A stretch of DNA of 64,000 bases from assembly GCA_013398615.1 (NCBI GenBank), contig VZSR01000520.1:35630981-35694980 (forward strand), in the 5' to 3' direction. The stretch comes from Brachypodius melanocephalos. Its lineage: Eukaryota; Chordata; Aves; Passeriformes; Pycnonotidae. The position numbers and the translations under genes are program-made. Below the pieces are notes generated by a model. The model was given only the letters and a program-made list of their open reading frames with translations, was not told the origin of the DNA and did not search any database. Below are positions 1 through 34,294 of this stretch, one piece after another; the first letter of the stretch is position 1; every line of letters begins with the position of its first letter.

Positions 1-1519
1 TGTTCTAACATGGTCAGGGGTTTAACAGGTAAAGAGTGCACTTGAGATTTTTAGGTTAATGAGGATTTGTTGTAGGAATCGTTCATCTAGCTAACTCAAA
101 TGCTAAATGAGAAATGTGCTTTAAGACAGAGATGAATGAAGTAAATCTATAATCTATGAAATTCCCTCTACAAGATAAACAAGATAATTAAATTAATCAA
201 TTGAAATTAAATGGAGGATTTAGGTCTTCAATATGTAATACAAAATCAAGCTCTGGACAACAGTAATGCTACAAATAATTTCTTAATTCAAACCACCTAA
301 CAATTAAGTTTGATAATTTGGTTTTTTAGCATGCGGTCTCCAATGTGGTATTCTACATTGGTAGAAACTGAGTTCCTCTGCATACAAAGACTGCACTACT
401 TCACATCTAAACTGTCATTTTAATCAAGTCACCCTCCAAATAAATTTAAAATACAAAACCTCAAATACATAGTAAGATAAATTCACAAACCTTTCAAGGA
501 CAGTGAACTTCTTGTATTACAGGCAAAATATTAAAATTAATTAATTTTAAGACTGTGGCAACATCTTTTTTGTGGCTACCAAGGTTCATTGGAAACTGTG
601 GTGATAAACATGCCCAGAAAATAATAGTAATAGTAACACAAAAAAAAAAAACCAACCAAAAAAAACCAAAAAAAAAACAACCAAAAAAAAACCCCAAAAC
701 CAATATTCAACAATTAGATTTGCATATTAAGTTATTTCACACTTTGACCTGCTCCATCTATAATTTTGTTTCTACTAAAATATCTAAATAGAAACTCTAC
801 ACAAATAGTATGTCTTAACAAAACCTACACACTATTAATGACTTTTCAGCTTCTTTAAAAAAAAAAACAAACCAAAACCCAAAAAACAAAGTTTAAATTT
901 AAATTTATCCTCTCTATATATCAGCAAGTACCATTGTTTCCAATATACTAGGTATAACAACAAGCCAGTTGGTCCACAGGGAATAATTAAACCTCCACAA
1001 AGCCTACCAATTCTAGAGAACCTTTGCATATCCAGTACATAAAATGAATATCGTTCAATATAATGATTCTATTAAATGGTCTTTATCACTTGTAATTTTC
1101 CCATCAGCCAACATGATACCTTCCTTTAGCAGCCCTCTTGTGTGCATAAGCAGCAACCGGACTACAGGACTCTCATGCAATCTTCCAAACAAAAACTGAT
1201 TTCAGTGAGCCACTTCTTGATGAAGATGCAGTGTTTTATCAGAACACTATGTAGGTTTTGTGGTGAGCTCTACTACTCCTTAAAAAAATGTAACAAATCT
1301 TGGGATGCCTAAACACTCAAATCCTACTAATATAAGATAACTATTGATTGAAAAAAAAATCTTTGTATTATTTGAAAAGCTACCAGGTATCTTCAGACTA
1401 ACAGCATACAGTTCTTAAAAAGCAATTCTGCTGCAGATACTAACACACCCTTATTACAAGTGTTTGTATAAGTACAATAGGTACACACCTAAACTATGTA
1501 AACTATGTGGAGTACTCAC
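1..1519 (-). other. DICER1 intron 17 (5' part); no gene seen
   Basis: AT-rich DNA. I read the minus strand for the next Dicer exon and did not find it. Contains an A-rich AAAAC-type simple repeat at 639-701 and a shorter one near 858-891. Confidence 0.75.
639..701. repeat. A-rich (AAAAC/AACC)n simple repeat
   Basis: Runs of 5-12 A interrupted by CC or C, on the plus strand. Equivalent tracts recur near 860, 27533, 31491, 31848, 37192, 38067 and 52999. It generates spurious K/P/N-rich reading frames. Confidence 0.9.
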
Positions 1520-21864
<20,345 letters not shown>

Positions 21865-21917
21865 TCATTCATTCATCCAGTGTTTCTTTCATTGCATTTT
21901 TGTTCCAGCACAGCCTA
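21865..21917 (-). other. DICER1: DICER1 exon 2, 5' UTR part with five upstream ATGs
   Basis: The acceptor TTCTCACAG lies immediately right of 21917 on the minus strand, so exon 2 has 53 leader nucleotides before the start codon. Within them ATGs begin at 21897, 21892, 21876, 21872 and 21868. The first four open very short reading frames that stop before or at the main ATG; the fifth overlaps the DICER1 frame. The three nearest are part of a four-fold ATGA tandem whose last copy is the DICER1 start. Confidence 0.85.
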
Positions 21918-22346
21918 CTGTGAGAAGAAAATGAAACAGTATTAGATATACTTGCAATCTCAAGCAGTAAGGGCAGGCACAAATATAAGATTTTCCATTT
22001 TTCTTTCCAGACAAGAAGACCTTTGACCAATTAAAGCTTTAAATACATGCAAACAGGAATTTTATTCTAATTGCTAGAAAAAGAACAGAAACTACACAAG
22101 AATGTCAATATTTTCAAATCATCAGATTCTGATAAGATTACCTTTTTAAGAACTGGCAGAAGCATTATAGATAATTGCTGATTACTCTGGTAAGGACTAA
22201 TAGAGAATGGAATCCTTACCAGGTTAACCACCAACTTCCATAAAGACACTGTAATTCATAAACAAACAAAGCATTCAGAACTTCATGACAATTGAGCACT
22301 GGAGAACACTTTCCTACTGAGGCTATGAAGTCCTCATCACCAGGGG

Positions 22347-22360
22347 GTGTGTGTGTGTGT
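22347..22360. repeat. (GT)7 microsatellite
   Basis: Seven uninterrupted GT units on the plus strand, following a G run. Confidence 0.9.
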
Positions 22361-22929
22361 TAAAAACATTTGTTATTTGTCAGGAACGATCAAGGTTAAA
22401 ACAAAACTAAAAAACTACCAACTAATACAAACAAACAAAACCCCTACATAAAAACCCTTAGCCTAGGAAAGTGATTATGGCCTGATGACATAGAAAAATA
22501 TTGCTGAAGTATACAGACTACATGAAATCTAAGAAATTTTGAATACTGCCTCTTTAAATTGGATACATACCCTATTCAAAACCCAGTATTTTCCAAAGTT
22601 GGTTTTCCTCAAAATTCCTACAAGCTCTATATTAATTTTAGCATCTGTATAGGTTGAGAAATTCATAAAATTAATCATGCATTCATTTTTAACAATTCAT
22701 TAAAAAGGCATGAAGCAAAGCTAATTATCATTTTATTGCATTGGAATGATCTTGCTTTTCTATATGACAGGAAAACTGCTTAAGTTTTGAAAATGTGCAG
22801 TAAAGAATTTTAAAAAAAGAAAGAGAAAAGTGTAATATGCTATCTAAGACAGAACCAGTAATGGTTATTAGAAATAACTGAAGAAAGAGGGAAAAAAAAG
22901 GCAGTATAATTAAATCATAAAATATGGGG

Positions 22930-22988
22930 CATTGACCAGATTTCCAGAGGTCCCTTCCAACCCTAGTAATTATGTGACTCTGTAATTA
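22930..22988 (+). mobile_element. CR1-type LINE 3'-end fragment
   Basis: The plus strand reads like the CR1 3' end: TTGACCAGATTTCCAGAGGTCCCTTCCAACCC..., ending in a diverged ATTNTGTGACTCTGTAATT tail. Only about 60 bp remain. Confidence 0.7.
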
Positions 22989-24506
22989 AGAGAAGTATTC
23001 ATTTAGATTTGTTCCATAGTGACCAACTAATAACTAATAGCACTGCTAAAATTAAATATTATAATCTGGACCATGTCTAGACACTGATATTAAACTAGTA
23101 TTAAATAATTATAGGAAGCTCTGAAAAAAGATATTAAACCAATTATCTCACTTTCCATCTCAGGCATATATTGTAAAATAAAGAGAAGGCAATACATTGA
23201 ACTACATGATCACTCCTCTTGCAGAGTCAGAAGTAATTTCACTTTACTGTCAGTGGTCAGACAAAGCTTTGTCTCAATTCCTTTCAAAGGGGCAGGGGAA
23301 GCCCTGAAGGACAGTGTGGTTAAGCTGAAGTTGCATTATAGATGCAGCGCCATTGTAAAAATGTATTTCTCTTTTGTAGAGAAACATGCAGTAGTAAATG
23401 CTACTTAGGGAACAAGGATAAACGTAACTTTGTGAGTTTAGAATCAGCAATAAAGGTACGCCCCCCTCCATCAGAAATGTTTCTCTTTAATATAAAAAGT
23501 GTGTTGATACTGCTGGATTATTACCTGGTATTTTCCTCTGGACATCACAAAAACTGTGATAGTGAGAAGATTCCAGAAAGAAAAGATGCCTTAAAGTCTT
23601 AAAAAAACTCAAAAGAAACGAATATGCATTTTCACAGGACAGAGTAAAGAACATGCATGACATTTTATGTTTTTTCAGTTGCTTCAGGATGATCTCGAAA
23701 CTCATGGCAACCTTCTCCTTTACTTTTCACTCCTGTAATGTAAGTTACCATTTAAGCCCAAGTACTTCCAATTACCTAAACAGGTAAAATGGATCAATAT
23801 TGCTTTATTTAGCTGTCTAAATAAACACAGTCTACACAAATCGCAAAATCAGTACTATTTTATTATTAATTTCAGTTGTGATACATAAAAAGATTCTTAA
23901 ATTTTTTTCTATACATTTCAAAGAATGCATACAAGCACATGCAGGTTCTAACACTGCAACTGTACAAATTTTTTAGAGTGTTCTAATCTGGCACAACTAA
24001 AGATGTTTTGTTTCATTCCCACCTTGGAACTAGTGGCTGTTCCACCACTGGGACTCCAAAGCTTTGGGTCATAGGAGGCAGCAAATATAGTCATCATAGA
24101 ACGGTTTAGGTGTTATACAGCTGCATGTAGCAATCTGATCATCTCTGACATTCTGATCTACTGAGCATTCAAACATCACACGTACTTGATGTTTATCAGT
24201 ATGTGACTGACAGATTAAATCAGTCATGTGGCAAAGACAGTAGCATGACACATAATCTTCCCAGACACGAGCAGAAAGCATCAGAAAACTCTGGGCACTA
24301 CTAACCTTAGTGAGGCTTTTGTATGATCTGCCAGCTTAGGTGTAGGAGAACAGGTGAAGAAGGGAGAAAAAGCAGGGAAAGGTGTCATCCCCAACACCCC
24401 CTTCTCCAAGTTCATAGATAAAGCTCTCCTCTAATATATCTAGCTTCTCTTCCTGTGTTCCATTAAGTGGAAACACTAGTTGGTAACAGACCAAAAAAAA
24501 ATCCTT

Positions 24507-24570
24507 AGAATCACAGAATGGTTTGGGTTGGAACAGACCTTAAAGATCATACAGTTCAAACCCCCTGCAG
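24507..24570 (-). mobile_element. CR1-type LINE 3'-end fragment, minus orientation
   Basis: On the plus strand AGAATCACAGAATGGTTTGG is followed by GTTGGAACAGACCTTAAAGA, the reverse complement of the classic avian CR1 3' end with its ATTCTGTGATTCT tail. About 65 bp, 5'-truncated as is usual for CR1. Confidence 0.9.
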
Positions 24571-27500
24571 TGTTTGAAGAACACAAAGGTCTTTTGCATG
24601 ACTACAGTGTTTCATTGAAACAGTCTCAATAAAGCTTCTCTACTTACATAGGGCATCTGTTGAAAAACAACTGATGTTTGCCTTGTTTAAAATGAGACCT
24701 CTGTGTCATAATAATTGCTAAAACAGACCAGGGAAAAAAAAGCTCAAGCATTTTCCATAGTAAAAGCTGAAGCTGATTCTTCATTCTTGTACATAAGCCA
24801 CTTCAGTTTTATGAATCACTTTAGATGAGCAGCTCCTCCTCCTTGTTTACTGTTCCATCCGTCTTGTGGGTTTTTTTCAAATCATAAATGCAACTTTGGG
24901 AACATAGCTATATCACATCACCAGGAGGGAATTAAGGAGAGAAAACCAACCTTACTTTAAAAGGCTGCTAATAAAAAACAAGCAAAAGATCCAATATTAC
25001 AAATAGTTCACCTCTTTTCCTATGCACCGACTAACAGTGATACCAGTTTAGCTACCCTGCTGTAAGAAGCAAGAGGATTTATGCTTACATATGCTTCCAG
25101 CTTGATCTGGAAAGACTGCGAAACAACATACACTCTGAACTACAGCGTTGGTTTCTGTGCACCTTAATGGAAGATCTGCTCTTATACAATCATGTCACTG
25201 AGACCAGAAAGTATTCTCAAATAAAGAGCCTTTGAAACGTGAAGGAATTTGTACATTTGTAACTTGCAAAGTATACACAACCAAAACAGCATTGTGTTCC
25301 ACCGCAATCATACCTGGGTTGAGCTTGCATGAGACACAATACACTTGAAAGAACCTACAGGGGAAGGGAATTTAGACTAAGTCCCGTGAAAAGAAAAAAA
25401 AGTTATCCTCCCAAATCAATGTTTCTTTCTGCTAAACTAAGGTTTCCTAGTCCTGGGCCTCATTTCTATCATTTGTACTGAAAGTATGTAAGATCTGACA
25501 AGATCAATGCCAACATTATTATGGGAGTAAGCCAGAATAATTCAGTAATTGTATCATTCTAGAGTCTTTATTTCAATAGCAAGGAAAAAAATCAAGTTCT
25601 TCAATAAAAGAAAAGCAGTACAGGATCCTCTAGAAATAAAAAGGGAAAGAACACATCTACTTGAAGAACAGATTTTAAATTGAAAACATTTGAGATGTAA
25701 GCACACGTTCAGAATCTGTGGACAGAAAACTGAACACAAGTTAACTGAAACTAACCAACAGTGAAGCAAAACAAAAAACCAAACTGCTCCTGCTCAGCCA
25801 GTGTTGGGTAATAAAGATACTTGTCAAGATGTTCCATCTTTGTCCACTGCATTATTTTGAAATCTGGTAGAACAACACACTCTAAGAAGTAGTTGAATTT
25901 GGAGCTAGAAACATCTGAAACAAATCATACTTCTTGTGACTCTAGACTAGTTATAGAAGCTGGATAAGGCAGCACAGTGCTCAAGCTTATTTGTTCTACT
26001 CAAATAATAGTGAAAGTTCCAGTTTCATGGCCATCAGTCTTGAGAGTTTTAAGAGCAGAATTCACAACCTAGTGTCCTTATTTTAATGCACATTTATGTG
26101 AACAGATAGTGAACTGCAGAGCTAAAATTAACCCATTATTACATCATTTAAAGAACTGTTTTTCAGAAAAACATACAATGCTGGAAATGAAGTCAACAAC
26201 AAGCAATAGCAATTTTTTTCCAGTCTGCAATAAATCTGGAACTCTGGTGCAGGCTTTTCAGTCACATGATTATATCCAATTTGAAGCCATCCTCTGGTGC
26301 ATAAAAAATTCAGGTTTACTGCACTAAGGAATGCAATCCAAAGCAACCAGAGGCTTCACCTGGAATGAGACATCCTAGATCTACTCCTGCTTGGAGGACA
26401 GTTTAAAACATTTATGGAATGACACTGAGGTACACAGAGAAGAGAGTAGTGTCCTGGGTATGCAACTTTCAAGTTTTTATCACCATTTATGAGCATAGTT
26501 TGTGCTGTTTTCACAAGTTAATGCAAAACTAAATCATCCTCTATTAACAACAAATTTTTTTTACTGCCATTTGCAATGTATTTAATTTGGTTTCTATATT
26601 GATTTATAAATTTGTAATAATTTAATCCTTGTATCTAACATAATCCTTGTGATACAAACATTATTTCTGATGCTTTAGGATTTCATCTCTGTCCAGGAAT
26701 GTGTGATTTATCCTCTAAAAACACTTTCAACATCAGCCAAAACAAGTCAGCCTCAAGAGGCAAAAATAATCCACTTACTCGAAAGGAAATAAACCACAAT
26801 TTATAAAAAAGTATGAATAGAACCTTGGTGCTTGAGTATTCTCTTACACGAGCACTTGAAGAGTCTGAATGCAGTTTCTTTATAGCAATTTCTATCTTCA
26901 AGTGGTACATGAAACATCAACTTGCTGAATGATCTGACATCGAAAATTCTTACTTGGGTAAAGGAGGATTGAATAAAAAGAAAAATGTTAAATACTACAA
27001 ATATTTTATACAGAGTAGAAAATGAATGTAAATGTTACTATACAAAATGTCACTGAGAATGTTCCATACCAACTTACATTGTAAGCATTCAGAGGCAAGA
27101 ATTGGTTTTGCCTCAATTTAAGTGAACTTGCAATATTTCTATGTTGCCTGGTTTCTTAGGCTTTCTTTTAGAAGTGTACTTTTAAAAAGGATTTGACTTT
27201 TTCAGTGACAGCCCAGAAGAACACACTACTTCTTCCAGAAAAAAGATGCGTATTTCATTAATATTACTCCTGCGACCTTAATTCTCTTAAGAGAACTTAA
27301 AAATCCCAAACCAAACACTCCAAGTTTTATCTGAAAAAGAAAAAAAGTCCAAAACTCAAACATCAAACAACTGACAATACTACTCAGTAAGATGCATCGG
27401 AAATCTCTTTCATATTGTGCTCTCTTTAAAACACATCTTATGAGACCTTCTTTCTCTCTCATCCTTCAAAGATCTTTATCCCATGCACTTCCTAATAGCA

Positions 27501-30500
27501 ATTTTTGCATTGGGTCTTACAATACTCTCAAAAAAAAACCCCAAAAAAAACAACACGGTATTTCAGACATGTTGCTTTCCAAGAAGGGAATGTGTAGATG
27601 CTTTAAAAACTCAAATATAAGCATTCCTTTAAGAACCATCTTTCCTGGTTTCCCTAGCACAATCAGAAATATTAATTTTGAACTATAAGAATTCTATTTT
27701 TTCTATTTTTCTGCTACAGAACCAGTCTAACATTGGTCTTTAATAACCTTTCAAGGCATATCAGCACAACAGTGGCGTTGTGCTTTCTGTTGTCCAGGAA
27801 AGTTTCATTAAAGAGCTTGTTAAAACAAAAATTTAATTGAGGCTCTACATTTCGATGAGCTGATTCTGAAGCACTTCTCCAAGCAGTACGACAGTTAACA
27901 GGTGAAATTCCTGGCAAACTCCTCCTAAATGTCTGAGAGAAATGGAGTACAACGTGACACTTAGCAGACTCAGAAAATCCCTTAAGTCCTTCATGTAGTG
28001 TTCGTTATGACCAAACCCGGACTTGGGGCAAAAACCTAATAAAGACTGTGTTGCCATCAGTCCAGCTTGACCAGCAAACAGAGCCAGAAGTCATCATTCA
28101 CACAGGAGTTGTGCTGCTGCACACTGAACAGTTGAATGCAAATGTATTATGCCACTATTTATCAGCAAAACACACACAGGCTGTAGGGCATTACAAGTAA
28201 AGCAATACAATGTAAAAACAAAAATCAGTTTTGTAGCACATCTCTAGTGATACCAGTGCATGAGGCATTCAGAATAAACACTTAGAAAGGGGATGTTTCT
28301 CCTTTAAAGAATACAGACATGCAGACAGATTCTGGAACAAATTTTCATTTTTTAAAATGATGTGTACAAGGCCTGTGCAACAATCCTAACTATGCAGTGG
28401 CTTAATCAGCAGTGTAGAACTGGTGCTATGCAGACTCCTTTCACCTCACTAACACAGATGACAAAAGATAAAGCATGAAGTATATGGACCTAAGATGCAA
28501 GGCAAGGTGAGCACCAGTGGAACTAAACATATTTCTGTCTTCCCTATGTTATCAAAGCACATTCTTCTGCTATGTAGTTTTAATCAGATAGCTTCTTTCC
28601 CTATTTTTATTGAACTCATATTTCAAATTGAAGCATACTATTGAACCTTAGACCTTAATTTACCTGTCATTTCTTTTCCTTACCATTTACTTTGTATCTC
28701 CTATCTGCAACAAGATAGGAATTCAATTCTAATTCTAACCCCTTGTGTCAACTCTTTTTTTTTTAACTGATCATATTTCACCAACACAACCACATTTGAA
28801 TATAAAATCCACAAGAAAAGCACACACGCATACTTTTTAAAAACTGAATAGATTTTTAATCATATTCAACTTCATAAGAAGTATCGGGGCAAGTGTTCCA
28901 TGATAAACTTGTAAACTTCTACGAATAAAATGAAGTAGCTACTTTCATTTTCCTTTCCAAAGAAATTCAGTCCATTTCTGTAAACACACACATGGAAGTT
29001 ACTTTACTCTATGGTCCGGAAGCATCTTTAAATATAAAATAGGAGAACACAGCACAGTGATCCATCAAAACCTGCTTTTCCCATACTACAAAGCACAGCC
29101 TTACCGTTTTAATTTCCGCAGTCTCTGCGTTTATGCTTCCCCAACTGCATTTTGACATCATGATATCAGCTTGTAGATTAATCACATAATTTGCAAGCCT
29201 TGACTCTTAAAAAAACAGAACAAAAACCTATGAACTCCAAAAATTATTTTAAATGGGAACTACAATAGCAAGATTAACTGTGGTAATTCAGTTGCTTATA
29301 AACATTTTTATGTGTTGAGCCTACATTACAACTTGCTGACAGAAATGAACTATTTAGGTTCACTCTGAACATGAATTATCTTTGTTTACTACCAGAAGCT
29401 AAAATTTAAAAGAGTGATTTGAAAGATAATTTAGTTTAAATGTCCACATACTTCCCTAGTCCTATTTCCAGGTTACTATCATTAATTACTGGCTCATGTG
29501 AGAAATGCAAGAGTAGTTCTTTTGATATGATTTTACTATGGCTTTACCATGCATATGTATTTTCACTTTGAGTTAGGCATTAAAAAAATAGAATTCAAGC
29601 TTTTTAAAACTATTTCAATTTGAAATTGCAAGTAACAGTCAATGAAAAAGCAACAACCATTTCTCTCAACGTACACCAGTCTTTTTAGTAGAAGAAAAAA
29701 TACTGTGCACTTAAGATGGTGATTTAACCATAAAAGTAAAATTCAGAAAGACAGAAATTCATGACAGTGAATTTCTACATATATTAGCCAAATATACATA
29801 TATTTATACTGAAAATATTATATACAATAATATATATAAAAGCAAAAATACCATACTTAGCAGATCCAGAGTGTTTTTAAAGCTATAAAATAAAAAAAAA
29901 TCGCATAATATATATACATCTAAGAGTGTGAGTTTTGCCAGACCTAAAAAGAGAGGTTGTGAAGTCCCATTTTTTAAAATCAATATTGAAAACTTAAACG
30001 CAAAAATGAATCTTGATGAAAATTTCTCCTCCAATCAATTCCATAAAGTTAACAAAGAGGACACTCCCAAGATTAGTTCAGTATGTTTCTTTTTACCTCA
30101 AACGCTGATGCTGAGCTTTGCCAGAGTCTCCAAGCCTGTAATTTTGTTTCACCCTAGGTAACCTAAAAGGCAACATAAAGAGAGAGCATTTTACCATGAA
30201 CTGCCATTAAAATCCACTGTGCCATGTGGGAGTCTGCTTTCTTGCATTTTAATATTTAGCTCTGTAGCAAGAGCACATGGTCCTTCAAAATCTAATTATC
30301 ATATGCCCCTTTTTGGCTAGGGATACAGACAGTCAGTGTCTGAAAGATCAGCCTTAAGTGCTGTTTTGCATGTTTTGTTTTATCTGCTGAAGTAATTGCT
30401 AGCTAAAGCCAACTAGATTCACAGCTTTTCTCTCCTGTGCTCCATGCATGTTTAACCTAACACGGTAGAGAAATCCAGAAGAAAATTATTATTTAACACA

Positions 30501-31089
30501 TTTAAGAGAGAGATCTGAAAAAATATGTCTTTCCAGAAAACAAAGTACACAGTTATTATTTTATTTTACAAGACTACAAAAGAAATGCAGCACAGAAAAT
30601 CTGATGGATGCTGCATTCATATAAAGAAATGGACTGACTAAAAATTTATTCCCTGGGCTACATTTTAAATTTGCGTCTGCAGCACACATAAAGACAGCCT
30701 TTATTTTCAGCACAAAATACAGCAAATTGCTTCTAAGATGTAGTAAGTAGAAGTTACATTTATTATAGCATGTTCCTGTTATGTCTAGTTTATTCATTTA
30801 TTCACTGCCTCTAAACATGAACCAGAATATATATTCTATTGAACCAGAAAATAACATAACAACATAAAACTGCCACATCCACGGTAGAAACACAGAAATA
30901 TACTCCACTCTCTACATATTTGCAAAAAAAAGCTGAAGGGAACAATGCAGCATTTGGACACCCCAGCAAAAAGCAAACACGAAGAGAAAGAAAGGTTTAA
31001 GCCTAGTTAGTAAAACTAATGCTGCATGTGTGGCTTAAGAGAGCAAATTTACTTTACTGCCAAATCGTAGATGGCAAACACAAAGCACA

Positions 31090-31480
31090 GAGACCAGTAG
31101 GTAAGAGCTGGAGAACCGAAAAGGTAGGTAATTCTAATTCTCCGCCAGCACAACCGCTTCCTTCGGCACACCGAAGCCAGAAGACTGCGGCTTTAATCAA
31201 TCGATCGGCTGGCAGGAATTACAGTAGGCCCTTTGAATGCCAACCTAAAACCAGACAGGCCACATTCCTCAGATGCAGTCAAGGTCTAGCACAAAACAGC
31301 AGCGTGTATCGCATTAGCATCTAAATGGCGCTGGTGCACCCACTCAGACAAAGCCTGGTGCGATCCTTCCCGGGCGGGCCAGGGGCACCTGCCGCTGCCG
31401 ACGGCCCTCGGGACAGCGGCACCGCCGGGGCTGCCCAGCGCTGAACAGCCCCCACGCTGCAGCCACGGCCGGCAAAATAC
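31090..31480. promoter_or_regulatory. Isolated CpG-rich patch inside intron 1; candidate alternative promoter
   Basis: In an otherwise CpG-poor intron this stretch has many CpGs, most densely at 31350-31475 (about 14 in 110 bp, including CCCGGGCGGG and GCCGCTGCCGACGG). It includes a small perfect hairpin CTTCGG-CACA-CCGAAG at 31161-31176. On the minus strand a donor-like CAG|GTGCCC occurs near 31390. There is no TATA box. Function is inferred from composition only. Confidence 0.35.
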
Positions 31481-31490
31481 TTTACACCAT

Positions 31491-31506
31491 ACTAAAAAAA
31501 AAAACC

Positions 31507-31537
<31 letters not shown>

Positions 31538-31563
31538 AAAAAAAAAAAACCAAAAAAAAAAAA
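31491..31563. repeat. Long A-rich tract with CC interruptions
   Basis: About 70 bp almost wholly A on the plus strand, broken by CC pairs, directly abutting the CpG-rich patch. A second tract is at 31848-31885. Confidence 0.9.
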
Positions 31564-34132
31564 TTCATTTGCTCTATAGTTTCTCGAGATCTTGTTAAAA
31601 ACAAGCAAAAGAGACAAAAAGGAAAAATTAGTGACATTTCAGAAACCTAATTTTCAGGAATGTCAATGTCTTCATCAAACAGCAAGGCTCCCCCCCTTTT
31701 TTAAATGTCACCTTTTCTTTTAAGAGCTCAACATTCCCATATTTTATCAAAAAGTAAGTGGCAAGAGTTCTAAAATAATCACACATTCGGAATGTCGAAC
31801 TTCAGAACACACCACAAACATAATACATACTCAAAGCACTAACATTTAAAAAAAAAAAAAAAAAACAACCAAAATAACAAACCAACAGTTCCTATCAAGA
31901 CATCAAGAGAAACATCCAAGAAGCGACATAGCAGGCACTCCTGCAAATCTCCAGCGCTCTAGAAATCTGCAAACAACCACAAGTTTACTTCTGCAAATCT
32001 CAGCCAAGGTCTTCCAGCATCTCAGCTATTTGCTACTGAAACACTACTAATGCAAAAGCCAAGTATCCAAATATATAAGAGAATACAGACTATATCAACA
32101 GGTTTTATTTTTATTCCATAGGTTTGTAATTCAGTCCTTGAAAACAATCACATTCATATGATACCTAACTTGCTATTAAAAAAGGATGGTCAGAAAAAGG
32201 ATAACTGAAATTTATGGTTTAACACCTGGTGTCACCCTATAAGCAAAAGGCTGAAACTGAAAGACAATGTTCTTGCTCTTCAACATCTTCAACAATTTGA
32301 GATTAAACAACTAGTCTCTAAAGCAATTATTCAAACTGTTAAAAACTTGAAAATGAAGTTATTTTGTAGTAAGTTCTATGCAACTGGAATCTCAAAATCA
32401 CATGATTTATTTAGTGAATAATCTTTATGCAAATACAACTGAATTCCAGCATGAACAAAGTTCTGCATGATCTTCAGGGGGTAAGGTAAAAACTGCATTT
32501 ATGATTGGGAAGAAAAAGAACATCCGGGCTGGCATCCTGCCTCTACAATCACAGCTGGTCGCAGATGCTGAGGGCAGGGGGGAAGGGGTGACTATAGAGC
32601 AGGATTTATCCTTTTCTTCCTTTTGTTATTCCAGCAACAAATATTTCAACTATTTTTCTTAGGTTTATTATGGTACAAACAATAAAGTTATGTCAGAAAT
32701 CACAGTACAAACTCCCTATTGCCTCAGATCAATCTGAAAGCAAAATACTCTTTGACATCCACAGACCTAAGCCTTCATAAAAGTCAAGAAAAAAATTACA
32801 CTCAGGACACCCACTTCTGTAAATAAAAAAACCCTCAACTATACAAACACTCTGAAACACATTTATCAGTTTTAACAGCAATTAGAATTAAATTATACCA
32901 CATATTTGAGGGGTTTTTGCTGCACAGAAAAATTGCAGCTCAACATGTAGATTCTAGTTTATGGATAACTATAATATCAGTATCATAAGTGACCATATCT
33001 GTGAATTTATTTATCATTTGGTCATTTAGTTGGGTACCAAATTATTTACTTGTGATGACTTAGTTAATTTAAAGGTTATGTTCAAGCTTTTCAGGCACTT
33101 ATGTCTTTCTACAGGAAGGCAATTAAGCAGACATTAGAGCAGGGATTTTTCTCTTCCCCAATTTGGCGGCAAGCTGTGAGGCAAGTACAGTTCCAAAGCA
33201 TTAATTATTCTTGCTTTGGATAAGTAAAAGCAGCAGCTGTCCCCTGAATATAACCCCATGTGGAGACTTCAATCCCATTATTTGCATAAACATAAACCCT
33301 TTCTCTGCATGTGCCTGAAAGTCAAGCTCTTCAAAATATGAGTATTCAACAGCTGACCGTTATCACTGTGCCACAACATCCAAAATTACTAAATTCCCTA
33401 CATTACAAAAGGCTTTCTCTGAACGATGCAAGGCCAGCAGACATTCGGATTGTAAATCAAGCTCTAAAACTTCTACCAATTCTAAAATGAGAGTTTAGAT
33501 CTACGGCAGTCAGCCACCATTCATGTACCACCTAAGAACCAGTGTTCAAATTCTACCCTTAGTTCCAAAGAAAATCACCAACAAAACAAAAATATTCATC
33601 AGTGGTGAATCAAACCAACTCCTCCTAGTGCAACCTTAAAATGTGTATTATATGCTGGTTAGCAGATTATTCGGTCCACATTTTATGCTTTCTTGCTTTT
33701 AATTTCATCCTAAAAAAGACTGAATTCTCATCAGTTACACTACTCATCTTCATATGATATTTCCCTGCAACAAACTTGTGGGCACATTACTGGAATTTTC
33801 TTTTAAGCAAAGCTGAGATGAAGTCAGTATTGAATTACTAAAAAAAAAGTAGCACAAAGAAACTTTTTTCCTCCCTAATTCAGAGGACATTCAAAGCTCC
33901 TCAGCTGCCACAGAATTCTCTCAGAGGAGGAAAAAAAAAAAGCCCACAACAAACAAAAAACAGACTTGATTATTTTATTGAAGTACAATAGGTGAATAAC
34001 TTCCAAGACATTTCCATAGGCCCACTGGGTTATTTTGTTGTTTGCTTTTTTTTTTGTTTGTTTGCTTGTTATTGGGTTCATCTTCAGGGTTTGTTTTGGT
34101 TTTTTTATTATGCAGGAATATGTAAAGGTGAA

Positions 34133-34294
34133 GATGCTACCCTGGTTGAGTCCTCCTACCCCTGGAGGTGTTTAACAAAATGTGTAGATTTGGCACTTAG
34201 GGACATGATTTTGTGTGGACTGGGCAGTCTTACACTGACAGCTGAATTTTAGGGGTCTTTCCCCCAAATCACATGGAATTCTACAATTCTATGA
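34133..34294 (+). mobile_element. CR1-type LINE 3'-end fragment
   Basis: The plus strand matches CR1 3' UTR landmarks in order: GGTTGAGTCCTCCTACCCCT, GGAGGTGTTTAACAAAATGT, GGCACTTAGGGACATGATTT, GGGCAGTCTTACACTGACAG, ending in ATTCTACAATTCTATG. About 160 bp and diverged. T-rich simple sequence precedes it at 34046-34110. Confidence 0.9.

Noticed and set aside
1081..1200. Minus-strand segment reading roughly MLADGKI, reminiscent of a later Dicer segment
   Set aside because: A few residues only, wrong exon context and the flanking residues do not match; coincidence.
31019..31324. 101-codon plus-strand frame partly overlapping the CpG-rich patch
   Set aside because: No similarity I recognise, no obvious start context; more likely chance than a gene.
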